A stretch of 64,000 bases of DNA from DASRIA01 sp963724065 (GCA_963724065.1 CAVRTB010000003.1:316862-380861), one strand, 5' to 3'. Shown: positions 49,901 through 59,352, counted from the stretch's first letter. Program-made: numbers and translations. The notes: generated from the sequence alone by a model not told the origin.

Positions 49901-50483
49901 ACCTGCCACGCCCTACTCCTACACGGTGAAGGCACTCGACGCGGCCGGCAAGCGCTCGCCGGCGAGCAACGCGGCAAACGTGATAACTCCCGCCGCGCCG
50001 ACCGCGACGACGCTGACCTTCTCGCCCGACGCGGACGCCCGCGTGCTGGAGGCCAACGCGTCCACGAATTACGGCACGTCGTCCTACCTGCGCACCGACG
50101 GCGCCTCCAACCCGGACGTCGAGAGCTATCTGCGCTTCCAGCTGTCCGGCATCACGGGCCCCGTGACGAACGCGAGGCTGCGGCTCTGCGACACCGACAA
50201 CGCGACGGTCGACGGCCCGGCCGCCTACGGTACCTCGAGCACTTGGACGGAGACGGGCGTCACCTGGTCGACCCGCCCGGCGCGTGCCGGAGGCCCGTAT
50301 GACGACAAGGGCGCGATCGCCGTGGGGGCCTGCGTGGAGTGGACCGTCACACCGCTCGTCACGACGAACGGAGCGCGCTCGTTCGTGCTCGCGACGACGT
50401 CGAACGACGGCGCGAACTTCGCGTCGCGCCAGGACGGCACCAGCGCGCGCCGGCCGCAGCTGATCGTCACCTTCGGCAGCTAG
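46989..50483 (+). CDS. Secreted PQQ-dependent sugar-dehydrogenase-like protein with PKD, FN3 and DNRLRE modules
   Basis: The 1164-residue exported protein has a signal peptide (FGVLAAALVAVAMTLPSGAA), then a six-bladed glucose/sorbosone-dehydrogenase-like propeller (about 30-470; for example GFQETTAFSGLDQPMAMDIA, PSHAGGGMDFGADGYLYV and GFRNPFRMTIRPGTNEAW), a PKD domain (about 475-565), an Ig-like segment with two Cys (about 567-690), then two DNRLRE modules (about 754-907 and 1007-1164) around one FN3 domain (915-1005). DNRLRE modules are found in bacterial surface and carbohydrate-active proteins. No cell-wall anchor is seen. The GTG start follows GGAGGG. The 1443-residue paralogue follows 114 nt later. 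Confidence 0.88.
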   Translation: MDSWQGLLARFGVLAAALVAVAMTLPSGAAAVTLPAGFQETTAFSGLDQPMAMDIAADGRVFVAEKSGRVKVFDNLADTTPTLFADLRTKVHDYWDRGMEGMVLHPDFPAQPYVYVHYVHDAAIGGTAPRWGDTCPDPPGGTGDGCVVSGRVSKLTAAGNVMTGSEQVLVEDYCMQYPSHAGGGMDFGADGYLYVTGGDGAAWHFNDYGQDGNPVNPCGDPPGGAGTALTPPTAEGGRLRAQDMRTTGDPAGLNGSLIRIDPNTGLGVSGNPFFSSSDAKARRIVAYGFRNPFRMTIRPGTNEAWVGDVGNARWEEIDRHVNPAIAGNYGWPCYEGASRFGSFDSLNLNICENLYAQSGAVTAPYYAYDHNAAVVSGENCPNSGNAIAGLAFYPATGGAFPAAYAGALFFADNSRNCIWALRAGTNGLPDPAQRVAFAQGASYPVDLEVGSDGSLYYVDIGTGAIRRIRATTAANQAPNAVAQATPAYGALPLHVEFDATASTDPNAGDTLTYAWDFDGNGTTDSTAAKPAHDYGTAGNFNAKLTVRDAGGLTDADTVVIHAGNTPPVATIDAPDPAARWKVGDPIAFAGHATDTQQGTLAATSLSWSLVMRHCTTPASCHSHQIQDYPGVGSGTFNAPDHEYPSHLELTLTATDAGGLTDAQTIQLDPQTVLLTLASQPGGAALSFNSDSGAAPLTHEVIARSRNSIGATTPQTIGGQGHVFESWSDGGAASHDITAPDADATLTAQLRAVTTATFSPQADARVQEANASTNYGTSYLRTVAAANPDMESYLRFQLAGITGPVQSAKVRLYDTNNATVDGPAAYGTSSSWTETAINWSNRPARTSGPLDDKGAIAAGSFTEWDVTPLVTGNGASSFVLATTSVDGADFASREDATASRRPQLIVTYSPQADAADPTAPSLSGQAVSATRVDLSWSGATDDVGVTGYEVYRGGALIATPGNVTTYADTAVSPATPYSYTVKALDAAGKRSPASNAANVITPAAPTATTLTFSPDADARVLEANASTNYGTSSYLRTDGASNPDVESYLRFQLSGITGPVTNARLRLCDTDNATVDGPAAYGTSSTWTETGVTWSTRPARAGGPYDDKGAIAVGACVEWTVTPLVTTNGARSFVLATTSNDGANFASRQDGTSARRPQLIVTFGS

Positions 50484-50597
50484 TACCGGCTCCACCAGAT
50501 TCAGTAGCGCATCCGCCGAACCGTGTGTACGGTGGAACACGGATTCGCTGCTTCTCTCGCGGCGGAATGGATTCCGCTTTTCAAAGCTAGGAGGGCC

Positions 50598-53500
50598 ATG
50601 CTCCCCGTACGTTCGACCCCCCCGTTCGTCCCAAGCTGCCTGCGCATCAGCGCGCTGCGCGTGCTCGTCGCAATCGCCGCCCTCGGCGGCCTGCTCGCCG
50701 CGCCGGCGTCCGCGCCGGCTGTCGGTCTGCCCCCCGGATTCGAGGAGACCTCCGCCTTCTCCGGCCTCACGCAGCCGATCGCGATGCAGTTCTCCTCGGA
50801 CGGCAGGGTCTTCGTCGCCGAGAAGAGCGGGTTCATCAAGGTCTTCGACGGCATGGGGGACACGACCCCGACGGTCTTCGCCGACCTGCGCACGCAGGTC
50901 CACAACTACTGGGACCGCGGCGTCATGAGCCTTGCCCTGCACCCCAACTTCCCGGCGACCCCCTACGTGTATGTGTACTACGTCGCGGACGCCCCGATCG
51001 GCGGTACGGCGCCCACCTGGGGAACGGCGGGAGTCACCTCCGACAACTGCCCGAACCCTCCGGGCGGCACCGGTGACGGCTGTGTCGTGAGCGGCCGCAT
51101 CTCGCGGCTGACGGCGTCCGGCAACACGATGACCGGCCCCGAGCACGTGCTCGTCAACGATTGGTGCCAGCAGTACCCGAGCCACGCCGGCGGCGGCCTC
51201 GCGTTCGGCGCGGACGGCTACCTCTACTTCTCCGGCGGCGACGGCGCCGCTTGGCACTTCGCTGACTACGGTCAGGACGGCGCCCCGGTCAACCCGTGCG
51301 GTGACCCGCCCGGCGGCGTCGGGGTCGCACAGACGATCCCGACCGCTCAGGGCGGCCGGTTCCGCGCGCAGGACCTGCGCACCTCGGGTGACCCCGTCGG
51401 GCTGAACGGCTCGATCATCCGCATCGACCCGATCACCGGCGACGCCGCACCGGGCAACCCGCTCGCGGGCAACTCGGACCCCAACGCGCGCCGCATACTC
51501 GCCTATGGGCTGCGCAATCCCTTCCGGTTGGCGATGCGGCCGGGGACGAACGACGCCTTCATCGCCGACGTCGGGGGCGGCTACTGGGAGGAGATCGACC
51601 GCGTCAACGCGGGCGTCGACCCCGTCAAGAACTTCGGCTGGCCCTGCTACGAGGGCGGCACCCACCCGGACGGTTCCGCGTACGCGAAAAAGCTCGCGTC
51701 GTGGGACGCGATGAACCTCGACATCTGCGAGAACCTGTACGCCGACGGCACGTCCGCGGCTCCGTACTGGGCCTACGAGCACGACGTCGCGCTGACCGAC
51801 ACCGACAACTGCGACCCGGGCGGAAACTCGATCTCCGCGATCGATTTCTACCCCAACGCCGGCGGCTCTTTCCCCACCTCGTTCCAGGGCTCGCTGTTCT
51901 TCGCCGACTACTCGCGCGAGTGCATCTGGGTGATGAAGAAGGGCTCCAACGGCCTTCCCGACCCCACCAAGATCGAGATGTTCGGAAACCTCGGCATCTA
52001 CCCGGTCGACATGAAGGTGGGGCCGAACGGTGACCTGTTCTTCGTCGACATCGCGTTCGGCCAGATCCGGAGGATCACCTACACGGGCTCCGACAACCGC
52101 GCTCCCACGGCGCGCCTCGAGGCGTCGCCCGCCTATGGGCCCGCCCCGCTCGAGGTCGGCTTCGACCCCTCGGGCTCGACCGATCCGGATGGTGACACCC
52201 TCACCTTCGAGTGGGACCTCGACGGCGACGGCGAGTACGACGACTCCACCGAGCAGTTCCCGCGGCAGACCTACGCCGCCGGCGCGCACGAGATCAGCCT
52301 GAGGGCCACCGACCCGCAGGGCGCCTACCACAGCGACACGGTCACGATCCATTCCGGCGAGACGCCCCCGAGCGTGTCGATCGACTCGCCCACGGCTGCC
52401 CTCACGTGGCAGGTTGGCCAGACGATCAACTTCGCGGGTTCGGCGACCGACGAGCAGGACGGGCCGCTGCCGGCCTCGGCCCTCTCGTGGAAGCTGATCC
52501 TCAACCACTGCGTCACCGTGAACGCGTGTCACGCGCACCCGGTGCAGGACTTCACCGGCGTGTCGAGCGGCTCGTTCGTGGGACCCGACCACGGCTACCC
52601 CTCGCACCTGTTGCTGGAGGTGACCGCGACGGACTCGAAGGGGCTGAAGGACGCGAAGACGATCCGCCTCGACCCCCAGACGGTCAACCTGACCCTCAAC
52701 ACGCAGCCCGCCAACCTGAGCGTGTCGGTCGACGAGAAGACGGCGGCCGCGCCGCTGTTGCACGAGGCGATCGTGGGCGCAACCACGACGATCTCCGCCG
52801 AGTCTCCGCAGTCGGCCGGCTCGACCTACTACGGGTTCGGCTCGTGGTCGGACGGCAAGGCACAGAGCCACGAGATCACGGCGCCCGCCACGGACACGAC
52901 CTACACGGCGACGTTCGATCAGCTCACGAAGCTGACGCTCTCCCCGGTCGCGGATGCTCGCGTCGAGGAGGCCACGCCGACCACGGCGTACGGAACGCAG
53001 AACAAGCTGCGCGTCGACGGCGGCGCGGACCCCGACATCGAAAGCTATCTGCGCTTCAACGTCAGCGGCGTTGCCGACGGCACGGTGGTGGCGGCGAAGC
53101 TGAGGCTGTCCGCGCTCACCGACACGATCGACGGGCCGACCCTGCGCTCGGCCGCCAACAGCTGGACCGAATCGACGGTGAACTGGTCGACCCGGCCGTC
53201 GGCATCCACGACCGTCATCGACGACCGCGAGGCGATCAGCGCGAATGCCCCCGTCGAGTACAACGTCAAGCCGCTCGTGGGCGGGGACGGGACGGTGACC
53301 TTCGGGCTCCTGCCGGCCTCCAGCGACGGCCTCGACTTCGCATCGCGTGAGTACGCGGATGCTACGAAGCGGCCGGTGCTCGAGTTGCTCGTCTCGACGT
53401 CGGACCAGCAGGCCCCGACCGCGGCCACCGGCCTGTCCGCGAACGCGATCGACGCCCGGCGCGTCGACCTGTCGTGGACCCCCGCGACCGACAACCGCGG

Positions 53501-54929
53501 GGTGACGAACTACGAGATCTACCGCGACGGGAGCCTTTTGGCGACGACGGGCAACGTGTCGAGCTTCTCGGACACGACCGTCAGCCCGCAGACGACCTAC
53601 GCGTACACGGTGAAGGCGCTGGACGCAGCGGGCAACCGCTCGCCGGCCAGCAACAGCGCGAGCGCGACGACGCCGGCAGCGCCGTTGAGCACACTCACGT
53701 TCACGCCGGTCGCCGACGCTCGCGTGGAGGACGCCATGCCGAACTCGAACTTCGGGACGTCGACCAAGCTTCAGGCGATGGGCGGGCTGCCCAAGCGCGA
53801 GAGCTACCTGCGCTTCCAGCTGGCGGGCATCACCGGCCCGGTCGTGAGCGCGGAGCTGCGCATGACGTCGACGACGGACGGGACCAAGGACGGTCCGGCC
53901 CTGTATGGGGCCGGGGGCGGCTGGAACGAGACCGAGCTCGCATGGTCGAACCGGCCGAGCCACGACGCGACGGCAGCTGACGACCTTCCAGGAATCCCCA
54001 AGGGCACGGTCGGCGAGTACAACGCGCGGTCCCTGGTGAACGGCAACGGAGCCATCAACATGGCGCTGATCTCCACGTTCAACGACAACGTCGATTTCGG
54101 TTCCCGTGAGCACGTCGACACGAACCTGCGGCCACAGCTGATCGTCACGTTCGACACGTCGAGCAACGACGCGACGCCGCCCTCGGCGCCGGGTACCCTC
54201 ACGGGCGACACGCCCAGCCACAACCGTGTGGACCTGTCCTGGGGTGCCGCGACCGACAACGTCGGCGTCACTGGGTACGAGATCCTGCGCGACGGCAGCC
54301 CGATCGCGACGGTTGGCACGGTCACCAGCTACGCCGACACCACGGTCAGCCCGCTGACCCACTACGACTACGTGGTGAAGGCGATCGACGCGGCCGGCAA
54401 CCGCTCTACCCCGAGCAACACGGCGGGTGTGAACACGCCGGCCCCGCCCGCCAGCACCACGGCCACGTTCGACGTGGTGGCGGACGCGCGCGTCGAGGAG
54501 GGCGCGCCGAGCACCAACTTCGGGTCATCCTCGAAGCTGCGCGCGACGAACGCCCCGCCCGCCCAGCAGAGCTACTTCAAGTTCACGCTGTCGGGCCTCA
54601 CCGGCACGGTGCAGTCAGCCAAGCTGAAGGTGTTCGATTCCAACGACGCCACGAACAACGGCCCGGCGGTGTACAAGGCCGGCAACACGTGGACGGAGGC
54701 CGGCATCACCTGGGCGAACCGCCCAGCGCTCATCGGGTCGCCCTCGGACAACAAGGTGGCGATCGCGATCGGGACATGGGTCGAGTACGACGTCGCACCG
54801 CTCGTCACCGGGAACGGGGACGTGACGTTCGTGCTGGTCGGGGACTCCACGGACGGGGCCAACTTCGCCTCCAAGGAGTACAACGACCCGGGCAAGAAGG
54901 CGCAGCTCGAGGTCACCTTCGCGAACTAG
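50598..54929 (+). CDS. Second, longer sugar-dehydrogenase/PKD/FN3/DNRLRE paralogue
   Basis: This 1443-residue paralogue of the preceding protein has the same order: signal peptide (LVAIAALGGLLAAPASAPA), propeller (about 40-498, with GFEETSAFSGLTQPIAMQFS), PKD (500-595), an Ig-like segment (597-770), then three DNRLRE modules (778-933, 1031-1185 and 1288-1443) separated by two FN3 domains (937-1028 and 1191-1280). It thus has one more FN3-DNRLRE unit than its neighbour. AGGAGGG precedes ATG 50598. The 114-nt gap between them shows no hairpin I trust. It is probably a cell-surface or matrix carbohydrate-oxidising or adhesive protein; the activity is unproven. Confidence 0.88.
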   Translation: MLPVRSTPPFVPSCLRISALRVLVAIAALGGLLAAPASAPAVGLPPGFEETSAFSGLTQPIAMQFSSDGRVFVAEKSGFIKVFDGMGDTTPTVFADLRTQVHNYWDRGVMSLALHPNFPATPYVYVYYVADAPIGGTAPTWGTAGVTSDNCPNPPGGTGDGCVVSGRISRLTASGNTMTGPEHVLVNDWCQQYPSHAGGGLAFGADGYLYFSGGDGAAWHFADYGQDGAPVNPCGDPPGGVGVAQTIPTAQGGRFRAQDLRTSGDPVGLNGSIIRIDPITGDAAPGNPLAGNSDPNARRILAYGLRNPFRLAMRPGTNDAFIADVGGGYWEEIDRVNAGVDPVKNFGWPCYEGGTHPDGSAYAKKLASWDAMNLDICENLYADGTSAAPYWAYEHDVALTDTDNCDPGGNSISAIDFYPNAGGSFPTSFQGSLFFADYSRECIWVMKKGSNGLPDPTKIEMFGNLGIYPVDMKVGPNGDLFFVDIAFGQIRRITYTGSDNRAPTARLEASPAYGPAPLEVGFDPSGSTDPDGDTLTFEWDLDGDGEYDDSTEQFPRQTYAAGAHEISLRATDPQGAYHSDTVTIHSGETPPSVSIDSPTAALTWQVGQTINFAGSATDEQDGPLPASALSWKLILNHCVTVNACHAHPVQDFTGVSSGSFVGPDHGYPSHLLLEVTATDSKGLKDAKTIRLDPQTVNLTLNTQPANLSVSVDEKTAAAPLLHEAIVGATTTISAESPQSAGSTYYGFGSWSDGKAQSHEITAPATDTTYTATFDQLTKLTLSPVADARVEEATPTTAYGTQNKLRVDGGADPDIESYLRFNVSGVADGTVVAAKLRLSALTDTIDGPTLRSAANSWTESTVNWSTRPSASTTVIDDREAISANAPVEYNVKPLVGGDGTVTFGLLPASSDGLDFASREYADATKRPVLELLVSTSDQQAPTAATGLSANAIDARRVDLSWTPATDNRGVTNYEIYRDGSLLATTGNVSSFSDTTVSPQTTYAYTVKALDAAGNRSPASNSASATTPAAPLSTLTFTPVADARVEDAMPNSNFGTSTKLQAMGGLPKRESYLRFQLAGITGPVVSAELRMTSTTDGTKDGPALYGAGGGWNETELAWSNRPSHDATAADDLPGIPKGTVGEYNARSLVNGNGAINMALISTFNDNVDFGSREHVDTNLRPQLIVTFDTSSNDATPPSAPGTLTGDTPSHNRVDLSWGAATDNVGVTGYEILRDGSPIATVGTVTSYADTTVSPLTHYDYVVKAIDAAGNRSTPSNTAGVNTPAPPASTTATFDVVADARVEEGAPSTNFGSSSKLRATNAPPAQQSYFKFTLSGLTGTVQSAKLKVFDSNDATNNGPAVYKAGNTWTEAGITWANRPALIGSPSDNKVAIAIGTWVEYDVAPLVTGNGDVTFVLVGDSTDGANFASKEYNDPGKKAQLEVTFAN

Positions 54930-54966
54930 CTTGGCCGGGAGGGGCCGGTGAGCGGTACCGCCCGGG

Positions 54967-54972
54967 CATAAT
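54967..54972 (+). promoter_or_regulatory. -10 element CATAAT, clear leaderless start
   Basis: CATAAT ends 6 nt before the ATG at 54979 and nothing resembling a Shine-Dalgarno intervenes. It is the closest match to the sigma-70 -10 consensus in the set. Confidence 0.55.
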
Positions 54973-54978
54973 CCGGGC

Positions 54979-56469
54979 ATGACCACGACGGAGGACACTG
55001 CGCCGACCGGCGCTGCGCTCGATCCGCCGCAGGAGGTCCGCGTCGGGCCGATCCCGCCGCAGCGCCTGCGCGAGGTCCTCGCCCCGGAGGATTGGGAGGA
55101 GTTCGAGCGGGGCATCGCGCAGGCTCGTGCGATTCTCGATGGACGGGTCGTCTGGATGGTGAACTCGACGGCGGTGGGCGGGGGGGTGGCCGAGATGCTG
55201 CACTCGTTCCTTGCATACACGCGCGGTGCCGGGGTCAACGTCCGCTGGATGGTGATGACCGGCACGCCCGACTTCTTCCGCATCACGAAGCGGATCCACA
55301 ACATGGTGCACGGGTCTGTCGGGGACGGCGGACCCTTGGGAGATGCGGAGCGCAGAGTGTTCGAGGCGGTCGGCGAATCCAACGCCGAGCAGGTCGCCGC
55401 CCTCGTGCGGCCCGAGGACATCGTGCTGCTGCACGATCCGCAGACGGCGGCGATGGTGCCCCGGATGAAGGCCACCGGCGCGCACGTCGTCTGGCGCAGC
55501 CACATCGGGGCGGAGCGGGCGACCGCGCCGGTGCACGCCGCCTGGGCCTTCCTCGGGGGTTACCTGAAGCTGGCCGACGCCTGCATCTTCTCGCGCCACT
55601 CGTACGTCCCGGAATGGGCGAACGCGTTGCGGACCGAGATCATCCAGCCGTCGATAGACGTGTTCTCCCCCAAGAACCAGGATCTCGACGAGCGGACGGT
55701 GCAGGGGATCCTCGCCCACGTGGGCCTGGTCGTGGACCACGGCGCCGACCTGCCGCCGACCTACACGCGTGAGGACGGCACCCCTGGTCGCGTCGACCGG
55801 ATGTGCGAGGTTCTGAGCACGGGCCCTCCGCCGAGTACGGGCGACCCGCTGGTCGTGCAGGTGTCCCGGTGGGACCGCCTGAAGGACCACATGGGCGTGA
55901 TGCTCGGCTTCGCGGAGCACGTGGTGAGCCCCGACGCGCACCTCGTCCTGGCCGGGCCCAACGTGACCTCCGTGGCGGACGACCCCGAGGGCGCGGAGGT
56001 GCTCGAGGAGGTCGCCGCTGCGTGGCGCGGCCTGCCCCATGCTCGTCGCGGCCGCGTGCACCTCGCATGCCTGCCGATGGCGGACATCGAGGAGAACGCC
56101 GCGATCGTGAACGCCCTCCAGCGCCATGCGACGATCGTCGTGCAGAAGAGCCTCGCCGAGGGCTTCGGCCTGACGGTCGCGGAGGCGATGTGGAAGGCCC
56201 GTCCCGTCGTGGCGAGCGCGGTCGGGGGCATCCAGGATCAGATCGAGGACGGCGTCACGGGGCTGTTGCTCGAGGACGCCACCGACCTCGCGGGGCTCGG
56301 GGAGCGGATCACCCGGCTGCTCGACGACCCGCCGTTCGCGACCGGCCTCGGGCTGCGCGCGCGCGAGGAGGTCCGGTCCCACTTCCTCGCCAACCGTCAC
56401 GCGCTGCAGTACGTCCGGCTGTTCGCCGCCCTCATCCAGGCGCGCGCCGACGGCGAGCGCGCGGGCTAG
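54979..56469 (+). CDS. Trehalose synthase (TreT-like) GT4 glycosyltransferase
   Basis: The 496-residue GT4-fold enzyme resembles TreT/trehalose phosphorylase-type synthases that join an activated glucose to glucose. N-terminal half: VVWMVNSTAVGGGVAEMLHS and VVWRSHIGAERA. C-terminal Rossmann half: VVQVSRWDRLKDHMGVMLGF and the nucleotide-binding EGFGLTVAEAMWKARPVVAS. Trehalose is a common actinobacterial protectant. Its TAG shares a CTAG palindrome with the stop of the convergent WS/DGAT gene. Confidence 0.87.
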   Translation: MTTTEDTAPTGAALDPPQEVRVGPIPPQRLREVLAPEDWEEFERGIAQARAILDGRVVWMVNSTAVGGGVAEMLHSFLAYTRGAGVNVRWMVMTGTPDFFRITKRIHNMVHGSVGDGGPLGDAERRVFEAVGESNAEQVAALVRPEDIVLLHDPQTAAMVPRMKATGAHVVWRSHIGAERATAPVHAAWAFLGGYLKLADACIFSRHSYVPEWANALRTEIIQPSIDVFSPKNQDLDERTVQGILAHVGLVVDHGADLPPTYTREDGTPGRVDRMCEVLSTGPPPSTGDPLVVQVSRWDRLKDHMGVMLGFAEHVVSPDAHLVLAGPNVTSVADDPEGAEVLEEVAAAWRGLPHARRGRVHLACLPMADIEENAAIVNALQRHATIVVQKSLAEGFGLTVAEAMWKARPVVASAVGGIQDQIEDGVTGLLLEDATDLAGLGERITRLLDDPPFATGLGLRAREEVRSHFLANRHALQYVRLFAALIQARADGERAG

Positions 56470-57857
56470 CTGTCTGCCGTCGCCAGCAGCTCGTCGAGGG
56501 ACCGCTCCAGCTCATGCGCCAGGACGTCCGCATCGGGGACGGCCCTGCGGTCGGCGTAGATGCCGAAGAAGGCGCGCTCAGCAACGGTCGTGAAGCCGAT
56601 CGAGAGCGCATGCCTGTCGGCAAGCGGCACCACCGGATAGACCTCCTCGAGCGGGCACCCGGCCATCCAGATCGGCTGGCGCGGGCCCGGGATGTTCGAC
56701 ACGGTCAGGTTGTATGCGCGCGCGCTGGCGACCGCGTGCGACACGGCGTGCTGGACCGGATGCGGCGCGTAGGAGACCGCGCCGAGCGCCGCCTCGGCGC
56801 CGAGGTGCTCGCCCGCCTCCTTGCGCCTGCTCATCCCGAGGCGCACGTCGTTGAGGCGCCGCACCGCGCAGGGCTCGTCGCACGGAAGCTCCACGTAGAC
56901 GAACGAAATCCGGTTTCCGAGATCCGAGGCTGCACCGTCGCGCACGCTCACGGGAACCATGGTCTTGAGTCTCGCCGGCACCTCACCGCGGCCGCGCAGG
57001 TAGGAGCGCACCCCGCCCGCGGCGACCGCGAGCACGACGTCGTTCACGCTCGTGCCGAACCGCTGCTTGACGCGCAGCAGGTCATCGAGCGGCCGTGAGA
57101 CGGTCGCGAGCGTGCGTTGCGGCGAGATCGGCTCGTTGAAGACGCGGTGAGGCGTCGACGGCGTGAGCGCGTGGGCGAGCGCGCGCCCGGCGCGGGCCGC
57201 TTCACCGGCCAAGCCGATGATGCGCCGCGGCGAGCGCACGATCTGCGCGGGGATCTTGAGCAGCCTCAACTGGTCGACCACGCGGTCCTCGACGGCACGC
57301 GCAAGCAGCTCCCCGCGGTCCGGCTCCGGAGCCGGCGCCCACCGCACCGCGGGCGGTACGGGCGGGGGGTCGGGCGTCCCATCGCAGAAGAGACTCGCCA
57401 GCTCGACCGCGGCGATGCCGTCGACCATGCAGTGGTGGGCCTTGCCGACCACGCCGATCCTCCCGTCCGTGAGCCGGTCTGCGATCCAGACCTCCCACAG
57501 CGGGCGGTCACGCTCGAGCGGCGTGGAGTAGACGTGTTCGATCAGCCGCCCGATGTCGTGCGCCGTGGAGTGGCGCACGTGGTGGCGGATGTCGAACGCC
57601 GGGTCGTCGATCCATTCGGGGTCGTGCAGGCCGAGCGGCACCAACGCGAGCTTCTGCCGGTAGCGCGGGGCGAAGGGCACGCGCGACGCGATGCGCCGGC
57701 GCAGCTCCGCATAGCGCGGGGGCGAGGTTCCCGCGGGTGGCCGGAACAGCGCGACCCAGCCGACGTGCATGTGTGCCGTCGGTGACTCGACCTCCAGGAA
57801 TGCTGCGTCGAGCGGGGAGAGTCGCATGCTGCGGCCGTTCGGTCGTGCCGATGCCAT
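56466..57857 (-). CDS. Wax ester synthase/diacylglycerol acyltransferase (WS/DGAT)
   Basis: The 463-residue enzyme esterifies acyl-CoA with diacylglycerol or fatty alcohols to storage lipid. The catalytic motif is KAHHCMVDGIAAVEL (HHxxxDG, about residue 150). The N-terminus RLSPLDAAFLEVESPTAHMH is typical. The C-terminal half contains NDVVLAVAAGGVRSYL and NLTVSNIPGPRQPIWMAGCP. ATG 57857 follows GGAGGGAGG with good spacing. It is the last gene of a minus-strand run with pncB and the acyl-CoA synthetase. A second, truncated WS/DGAT lies at 63288. Confidence 0.9.
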   Translation of the reverse strand: MASARPNGRSMRLSPLDAAFLEVESPTAHMHVGWVALFRPPAGTSPPRYAELRRRIASRVPFAPRYRQKLALVPLGLHDPEWIDDPAFDIRHHVRHSTAHDIGRLIEHVYSTPLERDRPLWEVWIADRLTDGRIGVVGKAHHCMVDGIAAVELASLFCDGTPDPPPVPPAVRWAPAPEPDRGELLARAVEDRVVDQLRLLKIPAQIVRSPRRIIGLAGEAARAGRALAHALTPSTPHRVFNEPISPQRTLATVSRPLDDLLRVKQRFGTSVNDVVLAVAAGGVRSYLRGRGEVPARLKTMVPVSVRDGAASDLGNRISFVYVELPCDEPCAVRRLNDVRLGMSRRKEAGEHLGAEAALGAVSYAPHPVQHAVSHAVASARAYNLTVSNIPGPRQPIWMAGCPLEEVYPVVPLADRHALSIGFTTVAERAFFGIYADRRAVPDADVLAHELERSLDELLATADS

Positions 57858-57966
57858 TCGAACCTGCCTCCCTCCGGTGGGGTCCGCCGCGTCGCATGGT
57901 CCCACCACGAGACCGGTGACGCATCGCTTCGCGTTTCATTACCTCGCAAGGTGCGCCAGAAACCTG

Positions 57967-59352
57967 CTATTCGTCCACGGGCGGCGCGCCAAGGAGGTCC
58001 GACACGGCGACGGGGTACGCGCCCTCCCCCGGCGAACCACCCTCGGCCAGACCACGGAGCCCCTCGGGCAGGGCGTCCAGCCCAGCGAGCGCGCGGTCGC
58101 GCATCCGCTCCAGCGGCTCGCTGCCGACTCGCTGCCCGGATCGCATCGCCGGCGCCAGCAGGGGTCGCCCGTCGAGAGCCTCGCCTGCCGCCGCGATCAC
58201 GTCGCCTCGCATCGTGCCGTCCGTGTACCGGCGGAACACCTGCTTCGCGCCGGGCACGGTGGCCTTGCCGGGCGAGGACTTGGATGTCCCGCGCCATTCC
58301 CCGCCGTCGAGGCGGTGGGCGACGAGCTTGTACACGCCGCCCACGGCGGGCGAGTCGCGGCTTGTGCCGAGATCGGTGCCCACGCCCCACACGTCGATCG
58401 GCGCGCCTGCGGCGACCAGACGCGCGATCCGGCTCTCGTCGAGGTCGCCGCTCGCAACGATCTGGGTATCGCTCAGGCCGGCTTCGTCCAGTGACGCCCG
58501 AGCCGCGCGCGAGAGCGAGTCGAGGTCGCCCGAGTCGATTCGCACCCCGCGTAGCCGGACCCCTGTGGCCTGCGCGGCGGCGATCGCGTGGCGCACGCCC
58601 GCGGTCGCGTCGTAGGTGTCCACGAGCATCACCGCGTTCCCGGGCCAGTCCTCCATGAAGGCCTTGAACGCCTCCTCCTCGTGCTCGAAGGACATCACGT
58701 ACGAATGCGCCATCGTCCCGACCGGGTGCAGGCCGTAACGCTTCGCCGCGGCGACGTTCGAGGTGCCGCCCGCGCCGGCGAGCACCGCCGACCGGGCGGC
58801 CTTCATCGCGGCGTCGACGCCATGGTCGCGCCGCGGTGAGAAGTCGACCAGTCGGCCGTCGCGGTCCGGCCTGCCGCCGCCGATCGCGAGCACGATGCGC
58901 GCGGCCTTGGTCGCGATCGCGGTCTGGAAGTTGATCTGGTTGAGCAACAGCGTCTCCAGCAGTTGAGCCTCGATCCGGGGCGCGGTGACGCGCATGAGCG
59001 GCTCGTCCGCAAAGCAGATCGTGCCCTCCGGCATGGCGTCGACATCACCGGAGAAGCGGAAGGCGCCCAGGTACTCCAGGAACGGCTCGTCGAAGCCAAG
59101 CGATCGCAGGTAGTCGAGCTCCCCGGCGCCGAAGCGCATCTGCTCGACGAGCGACAGCGCGGGCCCCAGGCCGGCCGCGACGAGCCACTCCCGGTGGGGC
59201 GGGAGGTGGCGGACGAACAGCTCGAACACCGACGCGTCGTTCATCCCGCGGCGGAAGTAGCTCGCCGACATCGCCAGCTCGTACTGGTCGGTCAGCAGGC
59301 TCGTCTCGGCGGGCGTCAGCAGGCCGGGGTCATCAGCGCTGTGCGGGTGCAT
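57967..59352 (-). CDS. pncB: Nicotinate phosphoribosyltransferase
   Basis: The enzyme makes nicotinate mononucleotide from nicotinate, PRPP and ATP in NAD salvage. The 461-residue protein has LLTDQYELAMSASYFRRGM at the N-terminus, FSPRRDHGVDAAMKAARSA, PVGTMAHSYVMSFEHEEEAF and VRIDSGDLDSLSRAARAS, all family landmarks. With nadC and nadA in the same window, both NAD routes are represented. ATG 59352 follows a CGGAG site and is 27 nt from the upstream gene, suggesting an operon. Confidence 0.93.
   Translation of the reverse strand: MHPHSADDPGLLTPAETSLLTDQYELAMSASYFRRGMNDASVFELFVRHLPPHREWLVAAGLGPALSLVEQMRFGAGELDYLRSLGFDEPFLEYLGAFRFSGDVDAMPEGTICFADEPLMRVTAPRIEAQLLETLLLNQINFQTAIATKAARIVLAIGGGRPDRDGRLVDFSPRRDHGVDAAMKAARSAVLAGAGGTSNVAAAKRYGLHPVGTMAHSYVMSFEHEEEAFKAFMEDWPGNAVMLVDTYDATAGVRHAIAAAQATGVRLRGVRIDSGDLDSLSRAARASLDEAGLSDTQIVASGDLDESRIARLVAAGAPIDVWGVGTDLGTSRDSPAVGGVYKLVAHRLDGGEWRGTSKSSPGKATVPGAKQVFRRYTDGTMRGDVIAAAGEALDGRPLLAPAMRSGQRVGSEPLERMRDRALAGLDALPEGLRGLAEGGSPGEGAYPVAVSDLLGAPPVDE

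Noticed and set aside
49250..50483. Direct repeats in the giant genes as a possible CRISPR or minisatellite
   Set aside because: They are in-frame protein module repeats (DNRLRE/FN3) of roughly 450-750 bp with diverged sequence, not short identical repeats with spacers.
49899..54362. Very long open frame (1487 codons) on the minus strand opposite the two giant secreted proteins
   Set aside because: It is the antisense shadow of high-GC codons; the product is Arg/Val/Gly-rich without motifs, and the plus strand has clear domains and ribosome-binding sites.
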